Source of the DNA: Hofstenia miamia
Taxonomy: Eukaryota > Xenacoelomorpha > Acoela
Assembly: GCA_004352715.1 (NCBI GenBank)
Contig: SCFE01000102.1
Location: forward strand, 78,224 to 142,223
Direction: 5' to 3'
DNA length: 64,000 nt
The notes beneath the pieces were generated by a model. That model saw only the letters and a program-made list of their open reading frames with translations, had not been told where the DNA came from and searched no databases. The position numbers were made by a program, and so were the translations under genes. Positions 34,745-47,697 of this stretch are shown here, piece after piece (the stretch's first letter is position 1; each line of letters begins with the position of its first letter).

Positions 34745-34798
34745 TATATACTGTATATAATATATTACGTTTTTCATTCGCAGGGTTTTATTCTCGGC

Positions 34799-37700
34799 AG
34801 AGTTTGGGTTTGACTGGATAATTTGGATTAGGCTGGGAATACAATTTCTTTGTAAGCGTCTTTAATTGTCATTTTGATTTGGTAGGACACTTGTTTATCT
34901 AATTAATTGTTTGGAATTTTATTTTAATTTTCGTGGATCAGGGCTGGGCTTAGTCTGTCTTAGCTTGAATTTTCGAACTGGAACCTAAAATAGATCCTTT
35001 ACAACTCTGATTCTGGTATTGATATCTTCTAACTAAATCATATTTTACCAACTTGAAAACTGCTTCTTTTCTCATTTATGACTATAATTATAAATGCAAT
35101 TATTTTGAACTATATATATATATAGGAAAAGAGAGATATACTCTGTTTGAAAAAGAGAGAGTTGCAAATACAAAACAACTTTTATCTTTGAAAAACAATT
35201 TTGTTAACAATATCTCGCATTGCACGCATTACTGTTGAATTGTCGATTTAAAATGTACCGAAGCCAATGGTATTGCAAATAGTAGGCATACTACGCTTTT
35301 TGTTTATGCTTAACAAAAACAATCAGAAATAGAAAAGATAATCTATATTCATTTTGTGCACAGTAAAACTAGTGTTTTTTAAGAGCGCTTAAAATATCTC
35401 CTAAGTTTTTCATCGTTTCCCAAAGGGAATTTTACGGCTTATTAATTAGCGTAATTTCACCAATATCACAATGCGTGAACACCACTGTTATAAACGTTTG
35501 CGCTTTTTAGTTAGATTTCAAAATATTGGACTATAATGTAATTATGAATTTCTTAACCAATATGGATTGGTTAGGAGTTAGGTAGTCCCTGTTTTGGTAT
35601 TGTGGGTTAAAAAGGTTCATTTCTTGAGCGTTTGTCCTTAACTAATAATTAGAGTGCGACTTACTGCGCTTATCTAGGAAAGCTCGTAACTCATTTATTT
35701 TTCAGCAACAATTATGTGTATTTTTATCGGTATATGTGACCATATAACAAGTTGGAGAAATGCAATTTTATTTTTAAAGATATTACACATTTTACAACTC
35801 TTGAATAAATTTAATACTTTTTTCATTGTATACAGTATTCAATATCATATAATAAAAAGTTGCGGACTTAGTCCTATTCGCGTGCTATCATATATTTGTT
35901 ATGATCCCATAAATATTGTTTATTATTGTGATTGTATGTTTGTCAATTAATAATAAGAGGCCAGTAGAAGTAGATAATCAAGAAAAATATTAACACTTCT
36001 AATTTAATTCTCCTTAAAATTTCTGTCTTTCTTTATAATACCTACTTATTAGTTTATAGAGAACATTTTATTATTTAATTAAAAAATTTGTTTAAAAAAT
36101 TAATACGCAGTTGAAGTGCCCATTTAATTTTGAGTCCCAAGACGTAGTTGTCTTATCTGTATCAGAATGTTTCATAAAACTTAATTCGCAAAGGTAATCA
36201 GAAAAATTATTTATGCTTTAAGCTTTCTTTTAAAACAAAGTTCAAGGTTTTAGCATTGTTATTTACCATTTGTAAAGATTATTTATTAAAGTTTTATTAA
36301 ATTAATAATTCCATAGTCATTCATAGATTTGTTTCCATTTGATTTAGGATGATAAAATTCAGTATCATAGTTGACAAACCTTGATAGCCTATTGCAGAAA
36401 ATTTTAGAAATTAGTAACATATGGAAGTTTTAAAAAACTTTTTACCTTTTCCAGTGGATGCTCATATATAATGCAATGTAAATACATGGATGTATGAGAA
36501 AATGTGAATTTCATCGGATGAATCATCGACGAAAGATGACATAAAATTTTTCTGAATGCATACTAAACGAAATAATTCTATGCAGCTATCCTTTGTTAAA
36601 AGTAATTACACTTTCTTTACTAATTCTTTTTCTTTTATGTATCGCCCCCTCGAGGAGTCCGGATTTTTATAATCTTATTGTGTTGAATTCAAATGTCTAT
36701 AAATAGTTTGGCAAAAAGCAAATTTTCCAATTCGGACGTTTGCCTAATTTAGTTTGACTTTAGATGTCATTTTCTTCTGACTGTGTATACATGTGCTTGA
36801 TGTTCTTTACATAAATTTCTGTAAGAAGAGTCATCTTTAATGACCAGACTATCAAATTTCAGACCAGAAATGAATGATACTATAAATAGATTGCTGCAAG
36901 CTATAGAAGATTATACCTTCCATCCATGGAATTGGAAAGACATCATAGGGCTAAGCTTTATGCTTGGTTGTCACTCTAGTATTGTTTAAAGACTATATAG
37001 TTTTTCTTAATAGAAATATTGTTGCTGGGTTGATTTATCACCAGTGAGTACTTTACATGCTTGTTTTCATTCTAATTTTAGCGAGTTTATGTGTTTTAAG
37101 GTAAAATTAGTTTGTAAGAATTTTAGGATCCCGGCAAAGTCCCTATGTCGTTTCAATTTGGAATGATAATTCAGTATCTATCAAAAGGTTGTTTTTACTG
37201 ATTTAATAAATTCCTTTATAGTAATATCCATCATTAATTTTAATTAAGAAATGATCAATGTATAGATTAATGTTACTAAGGCTTTCTTCAATCATGGCGG
37301 TAACGCTATGATCATTGATGTATATAAATAATTTATTCTTGCTTAAATTTGCATCATTTTATTTGAATTGTTTAGACATCAAAGGAAGTAAATTGCAGTA
37401 TATGCATTCCTCTCACGACTCATTGCTTCATAATTTTATATTTTGACAAAGGTTTTTCTAGTACTTTAAATGGGAATTCTCCAACCACGATACCTACTTG
37501 ATAATTGTGTATGATTAATCCTATTAGAAATTTTTCAAAATCTGCAATAGTTTCAATAGCATTTTTCAAACGATTATAACTCACTAAGTAATCAGGATTT
37601 TTATAATCGGAAACCACCACACGATAGAGATAACCTCTGAATTTGCTCGGGCCTCACACTGTTTTTCTCCAAAAACCAAAATATTTGAGGCATTAGACCG

Positions 37701-38240
37701 ATTCATTATCAGAGCTTTTGTTATGGTAGGAATGTGAATGTTTTTACAAAAATCGGTTTCACATTGAAAAAAAATTAATATTTTTACATGCTTCAGGCAC
37801 AGGAATAATTCTTAGCTCAAAACGTCATCATTACATGATGTGTTCATATCATAGGCTTTTCATATTTCTCAACAGTCTTGGACAATATTGTTAAAAATGT
37901 GGACAAAACTACCTGTTACATAAAAGTAACACTAGTACGTATTTGCGCGACGGGTTTCGGCGGTGAGCTCTTGTTACTTGCCAGTGAAATCTTAAGTACC
38001 TGTTACACATTGACGTTGTGCGTCGCGCTTGTCTTTAAATTTCTGCTGAGGCGTAATCATTTTGTGCATACCATGATTGCGTAATGCGTCGCGGGTACAA
38101 TCGTGCAACACGCGACTGCTTGTTACACACGCAAGTAAAGCAAAATTAGCAATCACATAAATAAATCACGCTCGAGTGCAACAGCCGCGATTTTTAACAA
38201 ATTCTTTAACCATATTGTTGATCTTGAGTCATCTCATTCC
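34799..38240. other. AT-rich stretch with a GC-richer patch near 37.9-38.2 kb
   Basis: No domain was recognised in the short open frames. From about 37915 to 38190 the composition becomes more balanced, with repeated GTTAC and GCGTCGCG words (TGTTACAT, TTGTTACTTG, CTGTTACACA, TTGTTACACA). This may be a decayed element or a regulatory patch; I cannot assign it. Confidence 0.5.
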
Positions 38241-38242
38241 CC

Positions 38243-38385
38243 AAGAACTTAACCTTATATAGAACAGACTGTCTTTTTTCAAATTGTCAAACAATTTTCT
38301 CTAAACCTTTTGTGAAATTTGGAAATCCTGAGATATAGTCACAACTATTGGTGAACTTGTATGACATGTGTCTAATGGATCACCA
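38243..38385 (+). repeat. R1 dispersed repeat, 5' fragment
   Basis: AACTTAACCTTATATAGAAC, CAATTTTCTCTAAACCTTTT, GTGAAATTTGGAAATCCTGA and CTATTGGTGAACTTG match the first part of R1. The copy stops where the satellite-bearing sequence begins. Confidence 0.72.
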
Positions 38386-38426
38386 AGAATGGTGGGTGCC
38401 AAATCCAATTCTTTTAATTACTTAAT

Positions 38427-39373
38427 AAAATATAATATGACGCTAAATGTTCAATCCTGAGAAGACCAAGGTATTGTACATACGTTGAAGACCAAGTATA
38501 AATATTTTAAAATATAATATGACGCTAAATGTTCAATCCTGAGAAGACCAAGGTATTGTACATACGTTGAAGACCAAGTATAAATATTTTAAAATATAAT
38601 ATGACGCTAAATGTTCAATCCTGAGAAGACCAAGGTATTGTACATACGTTGAAGACCAAGTATAAATATTTTAAAATATAATATGACGCTAAATGTTCAA
38701 TCCTGAGAAGACCAAGGTATTGTACATACGTTGAAGACCAAGTATAAATATTTTAAAATATAATATGACGCTAAATGTTCAATCCTGAGAAGACCAAGGT
38801 ATTGTACATACGTTGAAGACCAAGTATAAATATTTTAAAATATAATATGACGCTAAATGTTCAATCCTGAGAAGACCAAGGTATTGTACATACGTTGAAG
38901 ACCAAGTATAAATATTTTAAAATATAATATGACGCTAAATGTTCAATCCTGAGAAGACCAAGGTATTGTACATACGTTGAAGACCAAGTATAAATATTTT
39001 AAAATATAATATGACGCTAAATGTTCAATCCTGAGAAGACCAAGGTATTGTACATACGTTGAAGACCAAGTATAAATATTTTAAAATATAATATGACGCT
39101 AAATGTTCAATCCTGAGAAGACCAAGGTATTGTACATACGTTGAAGACCAAGTATAAATATTTTAAAATATAATATGACGCTAAATGTTCAATCCTGAGA
39201 AGACCAAGGTATTGTACATACGTTGAAGACCAAGTATAAATATTTTAAAATATAATATGACGCTAAATGTTCAATCCTGAGAAGACCAAGGTATTGTACA
39301 TACGTTGAAGACCAAGTATAAATATTTTAAAATATAATATGACGCTAAATGTTCAATCCTGAGAAGACCAAGG
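38427..39373 (+). repeat. 82-bp satellite array, about 11.5 identical units
   Basis: The unit contains ATATGACGCTAAATGTTCAA, TCCTGAGAAGACCAAGG and GTTGAAGACCAAGTATAAAT, and repeats every 82 bp. The CGCTAA landmark recurs at 38441, 38523, 38605 and so on to 39343. I saw no differences between units, implying very recent expansion or homogenisation, or assembly from a collapsed consensus. The last unit breaks off at ACCAAGG and passes directly into the inverted-repeat element at 39358. Confidence 0.97.
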
Positions 39374-40186
39374 GTGATTATTTCAATCAACCAAACTGAT
39401 CGAAGCACGAACCTCACAGTAATTATGAATGGCTCAAATATTATACTTGCAACTCGTTTTATACTTCCTTTGATTAAAATAATGATTTTTAAATAATATA
39501 TTAGCTATACATTACTTTTTAGTAACGTTTAATCACCCGCAATCATCAAGAAGAGGGGAACGTTTATTGAATTTCGGTTCATTTAAGAAGAAAACAAAGT
39601 TCATTGATTTGCCGTGTTTTCCACACGCATCTCAGTGCACTGAACGCAGAAATTGGAGGTACATGTGCAATTCCGAGTCGGTTTACCAGCATTTCTTGAC
39701 CTCATGCAATGGTTTATTCTATTGATTTCGTGACGTTGTCTTGACTCTAGAAAAGATGGCTTTCGAGGATTCAATTGTTCCCGTTGACAAACCAATGGGA
39801 TCTCTCTCAGACGGACTCCTGTCTAAAAACTAAAATTCCATAGAAGCACAATAGGAAACGGAGCATTGAGGAGCCCATATAATGAAGAACCAAATCTGTG
39901 AACAAGGTTAGATTCGATGGTTCAATTCGCAGAGTTGACTGAAATGATTACCTTCTGTCGTCAACGAGAGGATAATGTCATCTCAGCTCATTCAACTTCT
40001 GCCTAATCAATTCTATTTTTCCTTACTCATTTGACATGCCAGAAAACGTCTAATGCAGCAAGATGATGACCATGAACGAACAGAAACAGTCATGCAATAT
40101 TGCAGCGTAAATCGTCTAACAATGTTAGTTTTGAACATTTTTATAGCAGAGGTGATTGAGGTAATCACCCTTGGTCTTCTGAGGGT
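39358..40186. mobile_element. Putative inverted-repeat element fused to the satellite
   Basis: GAGAAGACCAAGGGTGATTA at 39361 and the reverse complement of 40153-40183 (CAGAAGACCAAGGGTGATTA) match, and the similarity continues to TCAATCA with about three mismatches in 31. The satellite unit itself contains TCCTGAGAAGACCAAGG, so the array appears to be built from, or to have captured, this end. The interior has a 64-codon minus-strand frame (39601-39795) with five Cys residues but no domain I can defend. No target duplication was defined. Confidence 0.65.
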
Positions 40187-42127
40187 TAAGGTTGAATTAA
40201 TTAAAGTTCATTATTCCGTGCTTTTTACCAAGAAGGTTTTGGTTTATTCTTATATTTGCAGTATTAGCTTATAACACGGATGTCTATATATTAGATGTCC
40301 GTGCTTTATAATAAATGTTTCAAGATATTGTTCTTAAGACTGATTTTTTCAATGTCTTAAATGAATTTTTTTTCACAATCTGCTTCCACCTCTAGTGAAT
40401 ATTGTTCATTTAATTCATTAACATTTATTCCAATATGTGAAAAAATAGAGTCTAAAAAACGTTTCTTTTTGAGATTTTTTAAAAGTTTGAGACGACTTAT
40501 AAATGTTTTTTCAGCATGGAATTAACTTCAAAAAATAATTGTGGTGCAGTAAAATTTACAAATAGATTTCTCACTTTCTACTTAAAACTAAGTCATTTAT
40601 TCAGAAGTTCTGTAAATAACCCACAACCATTTTATTGTTTATACTGCACATTCAGTGAGAATATAAATAATGTAAGTGGATTGTCAATACAAAAATAAAT
40701 TTTCAACTCCAACGAGCACCTGTTTATTTTGGAAAATGCTCTCCTAGTGTTTAAAGAACTTTAATTTGAAAAATCCATATTCACCGTTATTTATTAGTTA
40801 CTTCCTCGTGCATGACACAATTGCTATTATTCTCGTCACCATGACGTCGCTCTTGTGTTTATACTGCATAATTGATTGCCACACTTGGCTATTTCTGTTT
40901 TCTATTACTTTGCAAAAAAGGCTTTTGCATATACATTATAAAGCAATATTCTACAAGTTTTCTTTTGTATTTTAAGTTTAAGAGCGACTTTTGTAAACAC
41001 TCATATTTTCACTTTTCCTAGTAATTATTTTAGTATTACCCAATTGGTTAAGTATTGCAATGCTCAAAGTTATTTTTAAAACGTGCCTTAACACGAGCGC
41101 TTTTGCTTAGCATTAAATAGCATTTTCAAATAATTTAATACCTCGATGTATATTTTAAAATTTCTGATTGAAAGACGCCATATTGAGATTGTAATACAAA
41201 TTTGAAGGACTTCTTGAAATTTTAGTCTAAGCAATTGCATGAATGCGAAATCCCAACTTCTGATGACAGAAATCACCAAGACAATTATACTAGAAAAGTA
41301 GATCTCCAGATTTTAATTGGTATATACTTTTCTCAAATGGTAAATTTCTTCACTCACAGATAAAAACCGGTTTTATAAGCATCAATATCTTATTATAAAA
41401 CCAGAAATATAATTTTTTTGGTATTACTTTCTTGGTGAACCATTTCATAATTTTAATCTTTTGGAATAATTTATGCAAAGTTGCAATACTGAATCTCAAA
41501 ATCTTCAAAAATTATCAATATTAACATAATATAATTATTTTTTTATATTTATTCCAAAAAATGATTTGTACATCTAATTAAAACATCACAACTTAATGAT
41601 ATTTTTTATTAGGCAAAATAATGTATTCATTGCTAGCACATATACGAAAAGTCATTTGATTAAATTCAATTGTAGTGATTCAAGAAAATGGAATTGTGTC
41701 AAAGTTTTGAGAGATTGTGGCCATATCATTCCTAGAACATTGAGAAACTCTCATATGATCACCAGAAAGGAAAAACAGATTTTGCACATTGGTAAGAAAT
41801 ATTTTAAAAAGAGTTTTTGTAATCATTAAGTCTCTTTCATTTTAAGCTAGAAATTATTCTCGTGGTTTTAATTTCTAAAGCACCTTTTCAAGAAATTAAT
41901 TACTCAAGAATATTACTTTAAGATGAAAAATTACTAGAATATAGGAAATTAATTTTTTGAAATTGCATAAAATGTCAAGACATTTTTTTCTAGGAAACGC
42001 CATTTTTCAAATATCGGTTAATACAGCATTGTTATTTGGTAAATGTATCTGTAGACTTAACTTTACCGACTTTAATTGCGTTAATAATTTAAGCACAATG
42101 CTGTCATGCACCTTAAGTCATCTTAAA
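40187..42127. other. AT-rich stretch without recognised features
   Basis: Several short open frames without recognisable domains; no RNA gene or structured repeat seen. Confidence 0.55.
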
Positions 42128-42873
42128 GGGGGTGCCACACGAATAGTCTTTTGACTATAGTAAAAAAACTTATTTGACTATAGTCAAAAGACTAACCGTG
42201 TGGCACCCCCAAAAAGTGACTTTTGCAGTTTACGATTAGTCAAATTATGAAATAGAAAGTGTTTTATTTGAAAATGACTATTAGTCAAAAGACTTACCGT
42301 GTGCACCCCCGAATAGTCAACTTATTGTAATTTTGAAAGAAAATGGGAATTTTGTTTTTAAAAACTTTGAACTTTCATATTAAATGTCATTAATAAATAA
42401 ACAATATAATTAAGATCGTGGCCATTAGAAGGCGCAAACAAACAACTTGTCGAAATGGCTTTAGCGTGTTTTTAAACCCAATTCCATTGGAGAGAGAGAG
42501 AGAGCTGTTTCAATGGCTAGTTGATTGCGTAGCTATTTTGAATTTTCTATAAAATTGCAACTTTCTAATTGGGTTAAATGTTTACATAATTCTTTACATA
42601 TGCGCTTGTTTATGAGTGTCAATTAGCTCTTCAATACACATTCGTAAGTGTAGAGTATGAGGCCTATTTAATACATCATCCGAACTGAAATGTAATTATA
42701 GCGACTTCACTTAGTAATTTTTGTGCATGTATATGCAATGCAATTTACGGAGAAACCTCTTTTGACTATAAGTCAAAATCTTTGACTAATAGTCAAATTT
42801 TTTGACTAATAGACAAAAGAATGCAAAACCGCAATTTTGACTATAGTCAAAAGACTAATCGTGTGGCACCCCC
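42128..42873 (+). mobile_element. Palindromic MITE family P, copy B (746 bp)
   Basis: It begins with the terminal hairpin (42128-42210), then an internal end-like module ending at 42310. A non-coding core follows with TTTACATAATTCTTTACATA and a short (GA)n run. It ends with an array of TTTGACTAATAGTCAAA words and the end module GACTAATCGTGTGGCACCCC. It is collinear with copy C at 47698-48463 and inverted relative to copy A at 15789-16829. Confidence 0.9.
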
Positions 42874-43314
42874 TTAAGCTTGACTTGCGGTTCTCCATCA
42901 AATAATATTTATAATTTTACTACAAACTTGATACGTAATGAAATACATACGATTCTTTCGAGAGTCAACTTTCCAGATGTTTGAGTATTAGGAGGCCCCT
43001 ACTGCAAACAACTGTTGGCAATTAGAGGTTATTCATAACATTAAATGTGTATATATTGCTGTCTGTTCATCAAAATTGTAACGTAAGTTGTTGTTTTCTT
43101 AGAGAATTTTTGAAAATATATATTTTTGCAGATTTTCAGAACATATACAATTGTTTCAGAAACGTGAAAATTCTATACTTCTAAAGCATCTTTAAATCAA
43201 CATCATGATCGTCTATTAAATCTTAATAACAAATATTTTTAGTCAAATAAGTTTCATTTTTAATGAAGTTTTAGAACAGTAATTGATGCATCTAAAAATG
43301 TAAAGATTTTGTGA
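42874..43314. other. AT-rich spacer between MITEs
   Basis: No feature recognised. Confidence 0.5.
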
Positions 43315-43322
43315 CTGCTATG

Positions 43323-43651
43323 TAGGGATGAAGTCAGGATGGTGAATTGAATATACCGGATACTGACTAATTCCGGATAATTTGACTGCCGGATACCGGA
43401 TAATATATTGTTCAATTATTACTGAAGAAAGTCCTCATTTCTCAATTAATATCGACTTCTTGCGGATGAAAACAAATAAATATTTTGAACATGTTAAAGA
43501 CTACGTCCTGATATGCCAAAAATTCGTTTTGTTGCATGACAATTTCCATATCACGGAAAAATATGGCTTTTTCCTCGAAAATTACATTTTAAAATCAAGT
43601 TCTATCTCAGAATATGCTAGTTAAATTTGACCGGATTCCGGCACATCCCTA
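43323..43651. mobile_element. hAT-type MITE with CCGGATA words, copy 1 (329 bp)
   Basis: It starts TAGGGATGAAGTCAGGATGG and ends GGCACATCCCTA. The flanks CTGCTATG (43315-43322) and CTCCTTTG (43652-43659) match at 6 of 8. Repeated CCGGATA/CCGGATAA words follow the left end. It is a sister of 50984-51322, sharing GTGAATTGAA.ATACCGGAT. The 80-codon open frame at 43382-43624 is inside it and is not considered coding. Confidence 0.85.
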
Positions 43652-43723
43652 CTCCTTTGATGAGTTGAAAAAAAAATTTCTGATCTTCATTTTCACACAT
43701 ATTTAAACTGTTTTGGTTCTAGG

Positions 43724-44074
43724 CAGTGTTGGGCGATTTAAATCACTCGATTTAAATCATGATTTAAATCACAGCACATTATTAGTGTCAATTATTGATT
43801 TAAATCAAGTACACTAAAAGAGATACAAGTAGTGTATTCTAATTGTTTTGAGGTCATTGCTCTGATTTTGGAATGAATTTGCAAGCTCTGAATTTATTGT
43901 TTTTCATATTCTTTATCTTCAGTTTATTTAAAATTGATTAAATTATTGTATTTCAAAAATAGTAGTATCAAAACAATTTCTAATATTTACTACCTTGAAA
44001 GATTGTATGGGTAAAATTGAAATTTAGATAAAAATTCGATTTTTTAAATTTAAATCGGTTTTTTCCCAACACTG
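43724..44074. mobile_element. hAT-type MITE with GATTTAAATC words (351 bp)
   Basis: It starts CAGTGTTGGGCGATTTAAAT and ends TTTTTTCCCAACACTG. The flanks GTTCTAGG (43716-43723) and GTTCGAGG (44075-44082) match at 7 of 8. Three GATTTAAATC palindromes follow the left end, and AAATTTAAATCGG precedes the right end. It lies only 72 bp from the preceding MITE. Confidence 0.93.
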
Positions 44075-44082
44075 GTTCGAGG

Positions 44083-47000
44083 GATTTGTTCTCAGTTCAA
44101 TTTAATTACCAGAAAGTTTAAATATTATGGCTGCATAGTTCAATTTGGTTGCAGAAATAAATTTAGCATCTATTTTGTAAAAAATTTCTAAAATAATGAA
44201 TAAAATCGCAATACCAAATTCTTCAATTATGATCCCATTTAGTCACAATCCCATTACATTTTTTTGTTTCAAGTGCCAATAAGACTAGATGGCACCTTGT
44301 CAAGCACTTCGGAGCATTATTAAGTCAACATGTACAAAATCAGAAGAAGGGCTCTTTTTTGTAAACCCTCTTTAAATTCTGAAATCTTTATTGAGGAGAA
44401 CAAAGACAAATGAAGAACAATTTCATCTTTCAACAAATACTGAGAATTGAAGATTAATAAAAAGTGATCTTTCCAGGGTTTCTTCAGGTAACAAGTAAGC
44501 ATTCAGGGCTCTGTTTTCCTTTCTCCTTTCTTCGTAGTCCTTGGTTCCAATCCAGTGATTGAATCTTTAGTACAGCCTACTAAGTTAATTATCATTTCTT
44601 GTTGTTAGAGATTTGAAGTTGAACTTCAATTAGAACCTTTTATCATAGGTATGTCCTTCTGTTGAAAATCAAAATTATTAATAATTGGAGAAAATTATGC
44701 CAAAGGAATTTCTGATAATGGGTCAATGTTTTTGTAGTTGTCACTAACCAAAAAAATCGACACGATATCAAAGTTCCTTCTGTTGGAGACTCTTTCTCTA
44801 ATTATTTGCAAAAATGAAAATAATATTACCACAAATTTTCATCTAAGTGTAGCACCATTATAAACGACTTAAGGTCATTGAATTGAAAGACACTAAGATT
44901 GTAATTTATTTTTATGAGCAAATAATATAACGAAGACTGTTGGCACGCTTCTGAAAATGTGTATTTATTCTACAAAAATGGGACCTTTCCAAACCTATTG
45001 TTAACTTAGAGACCTTATTTTAGAAAAACATAATATTTATGAGACTCTTGAGTACATTGACGTTGTTTCCTTTCTAAACTCATCGCTTTTTCCAACTAAA
45101 ATGGTACACGTTTTGTGCATATCCTTCAACGGATTTTGGGGAAAAGCAATGAGCTTTTTTGAAATCTCACGTTTTAGATCAAACAAACCTCTAATTAAAT
45201 TTCTCAATATTGACTTTACACGAATTCTTTCTGCGTAGTGCGATTGTTTTTAATAAATCTTCACGCTAATCTTAGCATCCAAATTAAATGAAATATAAGA
45301 CTCTAATTATTACTGTCGTTTCTAACGAATTACTAATTCCTTCATTTACTCAACTAATCTGCTCCATTTTTTACAATTTCAATTTTTCAATGGCCAGTGG
45401 TGTATCCAGGGAAACACAGTGAAATCTCCCCTTTCAGATTTCCAACGTTGACATGTTCGGTAAAAAATATTTCCTGTAAAAAATTGAAAACTGTAAACCA
45501 ACAAATCTTTTTATTCAACGTTACCAACACTTTGGCATAAGTTAGAGAGGCAACCATTTAGTGCTTAAGGCCAATTTAACAAAATATTTATTTTTTAAAT
45601 AATTTCCTTTTAGAAATAAGCCAATTGAAAGAAATACTGAATATTAGAAAAGATCGATTTTTTAAACTAGTACTGTTTTTATGTTTTAACCGATAATTGG
45701 TTGTATCAATAACCTGTCAATATGATCTTGACACCAATTGACCCAAAAATTTATATATTTTTATCGATGATCATTACCAAGTATGTTCCTTTGCAAATTA
45801 ATAAATGAATTGGCAATATCTACCCTAAGCACATCTTATTCACCTACCATGTACCCATTGACCATCCACATGGAAAAAGGCTCTTGATCATCATATTTCC
45901 ATCTGATTCATTCTGTGCTGGCCAAACGCAATAATGTATGTCACATAAAGAAGATGATGCATATTTTCGTTAAAAAAATTTCAGGTGTATGTGCCAAAAA
46001 ATTCATATATCATGTACATACAGGATTACTGTTTAATAAATGAATTTTAAATGTCATTTACTATAGACTGAAACATTTTGTTTCTTTACTAAAGCTTAGG
46101 ATACTTACAAAAATTTCGTTAATAAAATTTCGTTCTTATGGAAGTTCCTATTAAATATGAATATGTTATAGACATGTCAATCAGATGGAACGTTGTCGTT
46201 ATATCATCTGACAATAAAAAGTGAACAATGCTTATGTTCAATAAAATCTCATTTACACGTATGATGCAACGTTTCCCCATGTATTCGTGTAATTGGAAGG
46301 TTTGAAAATGTGTTTGAAAGTTCTTTAATTGTACTTAAATAGATTGCGTTCTTAGGTGATAATTTAAATCTGCCTTCTCTTGATGTATTTTGTGCAATAC
46401 TAGTAATATTTAGCGATATTTGATATGAATTGTGGGGTTATCTTCCATTTTCAAAGAATAATTGTTTTTGTTCTTTTTCTTGGTTTTTTGTTTGTGCCTG
46501 ATTTTAAGCAAGATTTCTCAAAACCAACTTTAGAGTACTTCACAAAAAATTTGATCTAAGATCCCATTCAAGTATTCTATTTGATTTCCTATGACTCTAA
46601 TCATTCATCTCAATAAAATGCATTAATTACTCGGCAAAGTTGATAATTATTGTTGACTATTGCAATCACATCCCTTATATTGAATGCTTAGGGACAAACA
46701 CTACAGTTCTACAAGGGCTACTTAAAAAAGTGTCTTGGGCTCTGCCATACAGAACTACTGATTCCGTTCTACTTTGTAATTCTTTAATTACTACCAGTTC
46801 CATCAAAATATTATGGTCTGATTTATTAGGCACATTGTTTAAATTAAATTACATAAATTAACACCAACTAGATATCTCGAGCCCTTTGAAAGCCACAATA
46901 TTCGTATGAATATCTGTTACAGGTCTAGTTCCACTGATATATTTCGCGCTATATCCCACCTCCCGACGAAATGGTCTCGCAGAAGCTTTCTGTGTAGTCA

Positions 47001-47697
47001 TTGATGGTTGACTTCTTCATTTTCCAAATTTAGGAAAAGTCTCGCTTTTGAAATGAATGTCGCGTTCTACTTTGGAAAACCAAATGTTAATATAATGATA
47101 AAAACCTACTTATGATGACGTTGCATTAATTATCGATAAAAGAATTCACAGGTTTTCTGATGTGGAATAGCAATTTAATTCAAGGAAATGACTCGTGACG
47201 AAAATTGTGAAACGTGGTTGACGGTAGAACCATGCATCATTAATTTCTCCCAAAATTGTCTAAAAGTCAGAAAAAACCACAGAGGAATTGAAAATTTGTC
47301 TGAATAGAAAGTCATAAATATTTTATAAGTGTAAATGATTAATTGGTTGACAGATGGTCGTCAACTGCTGTAAAAGCGGAAGATAAGCGTAGTTAAATGT
47401 GCAGGTTATAATTAGGATATCTATCAACCATTTCTATTGTTTTATTGTATTCATTTGTCTGCGCGGACGACGGAAAGGCATTTTGACAACGTGTACTAAG
47501 CGGCGTTCCATCATCTCATTCCTTCAAATCTCCTTATTATATAACTTAATCTGTTCAAAACGGAAAATGTTTTTCAAGAAGTAAAGCTTTATGGTTGATA
47601 ATCTGTTTTAAGTTACAAGGTATTAGATATATTAATATATTGGGCTGGACAAAATGTTTTTATATTAAAATGCTGCTGAACAACTCAAATCATTAAT
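44083..47697. other. AT-rich stretch; one orphan hAT-like end
   Basis: No gene recognised. CAGTGGTGTATCCAGGGAAA at about 45397 has the form of a hAT-like left end followed by CTCCCC, but no matching right end lies within several kilobases. A GC-richer stretch at 46920-47000 shows no open frame worth calling. Confidence 0.5.

Larger units (their letters stand above)
33748..34790. mobile_element. hAT-type MITE with perfect target duplication, split by a mariner
   Basis: TTCTCGGC occurs exactly at 33740-33747 and 34791-34798. The left end is CAGAGGCCTGCGAATCC; the reverse-complemented right end is TAAAACCCTGCGAATG, sharing CCTGCGAAT. AATCCGAATCC/GGATTCG words fill the left part and recur just before the nested mariner at 34186-34744. 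Without the mariner the element is about 480 bp. The insertion order is clear: this element landed first. Confidence 0.9.

Noticed and set aside
38427-39373. Regularly spaced direct repeats resembling a CRISPR array
   Set aside because: The whole 82-bp unit is identical, with no variable spacers, and the genome is eukaryotic; it is a satellite.
39601-39795. Cys-containing 64-codon frame considered as a piggyBac-like zinc tail
   Set aside because: Cys spacing does not match the piggyBac tail seen at 13800 and no other transposase block is nearby.
40276-40307. Apparent hairpin around ACGGATGTC / GATGTCCGT
   Set aside because: Inner bases are a direct, not inverted, repeat; only about 6 bp would pair.
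45397-45420. CAGTGGTGTATCCAGGG as a hAT element end
   Set aside because: No matching opposite end or target duplication found within the surrounding sequence, so not called as an element.
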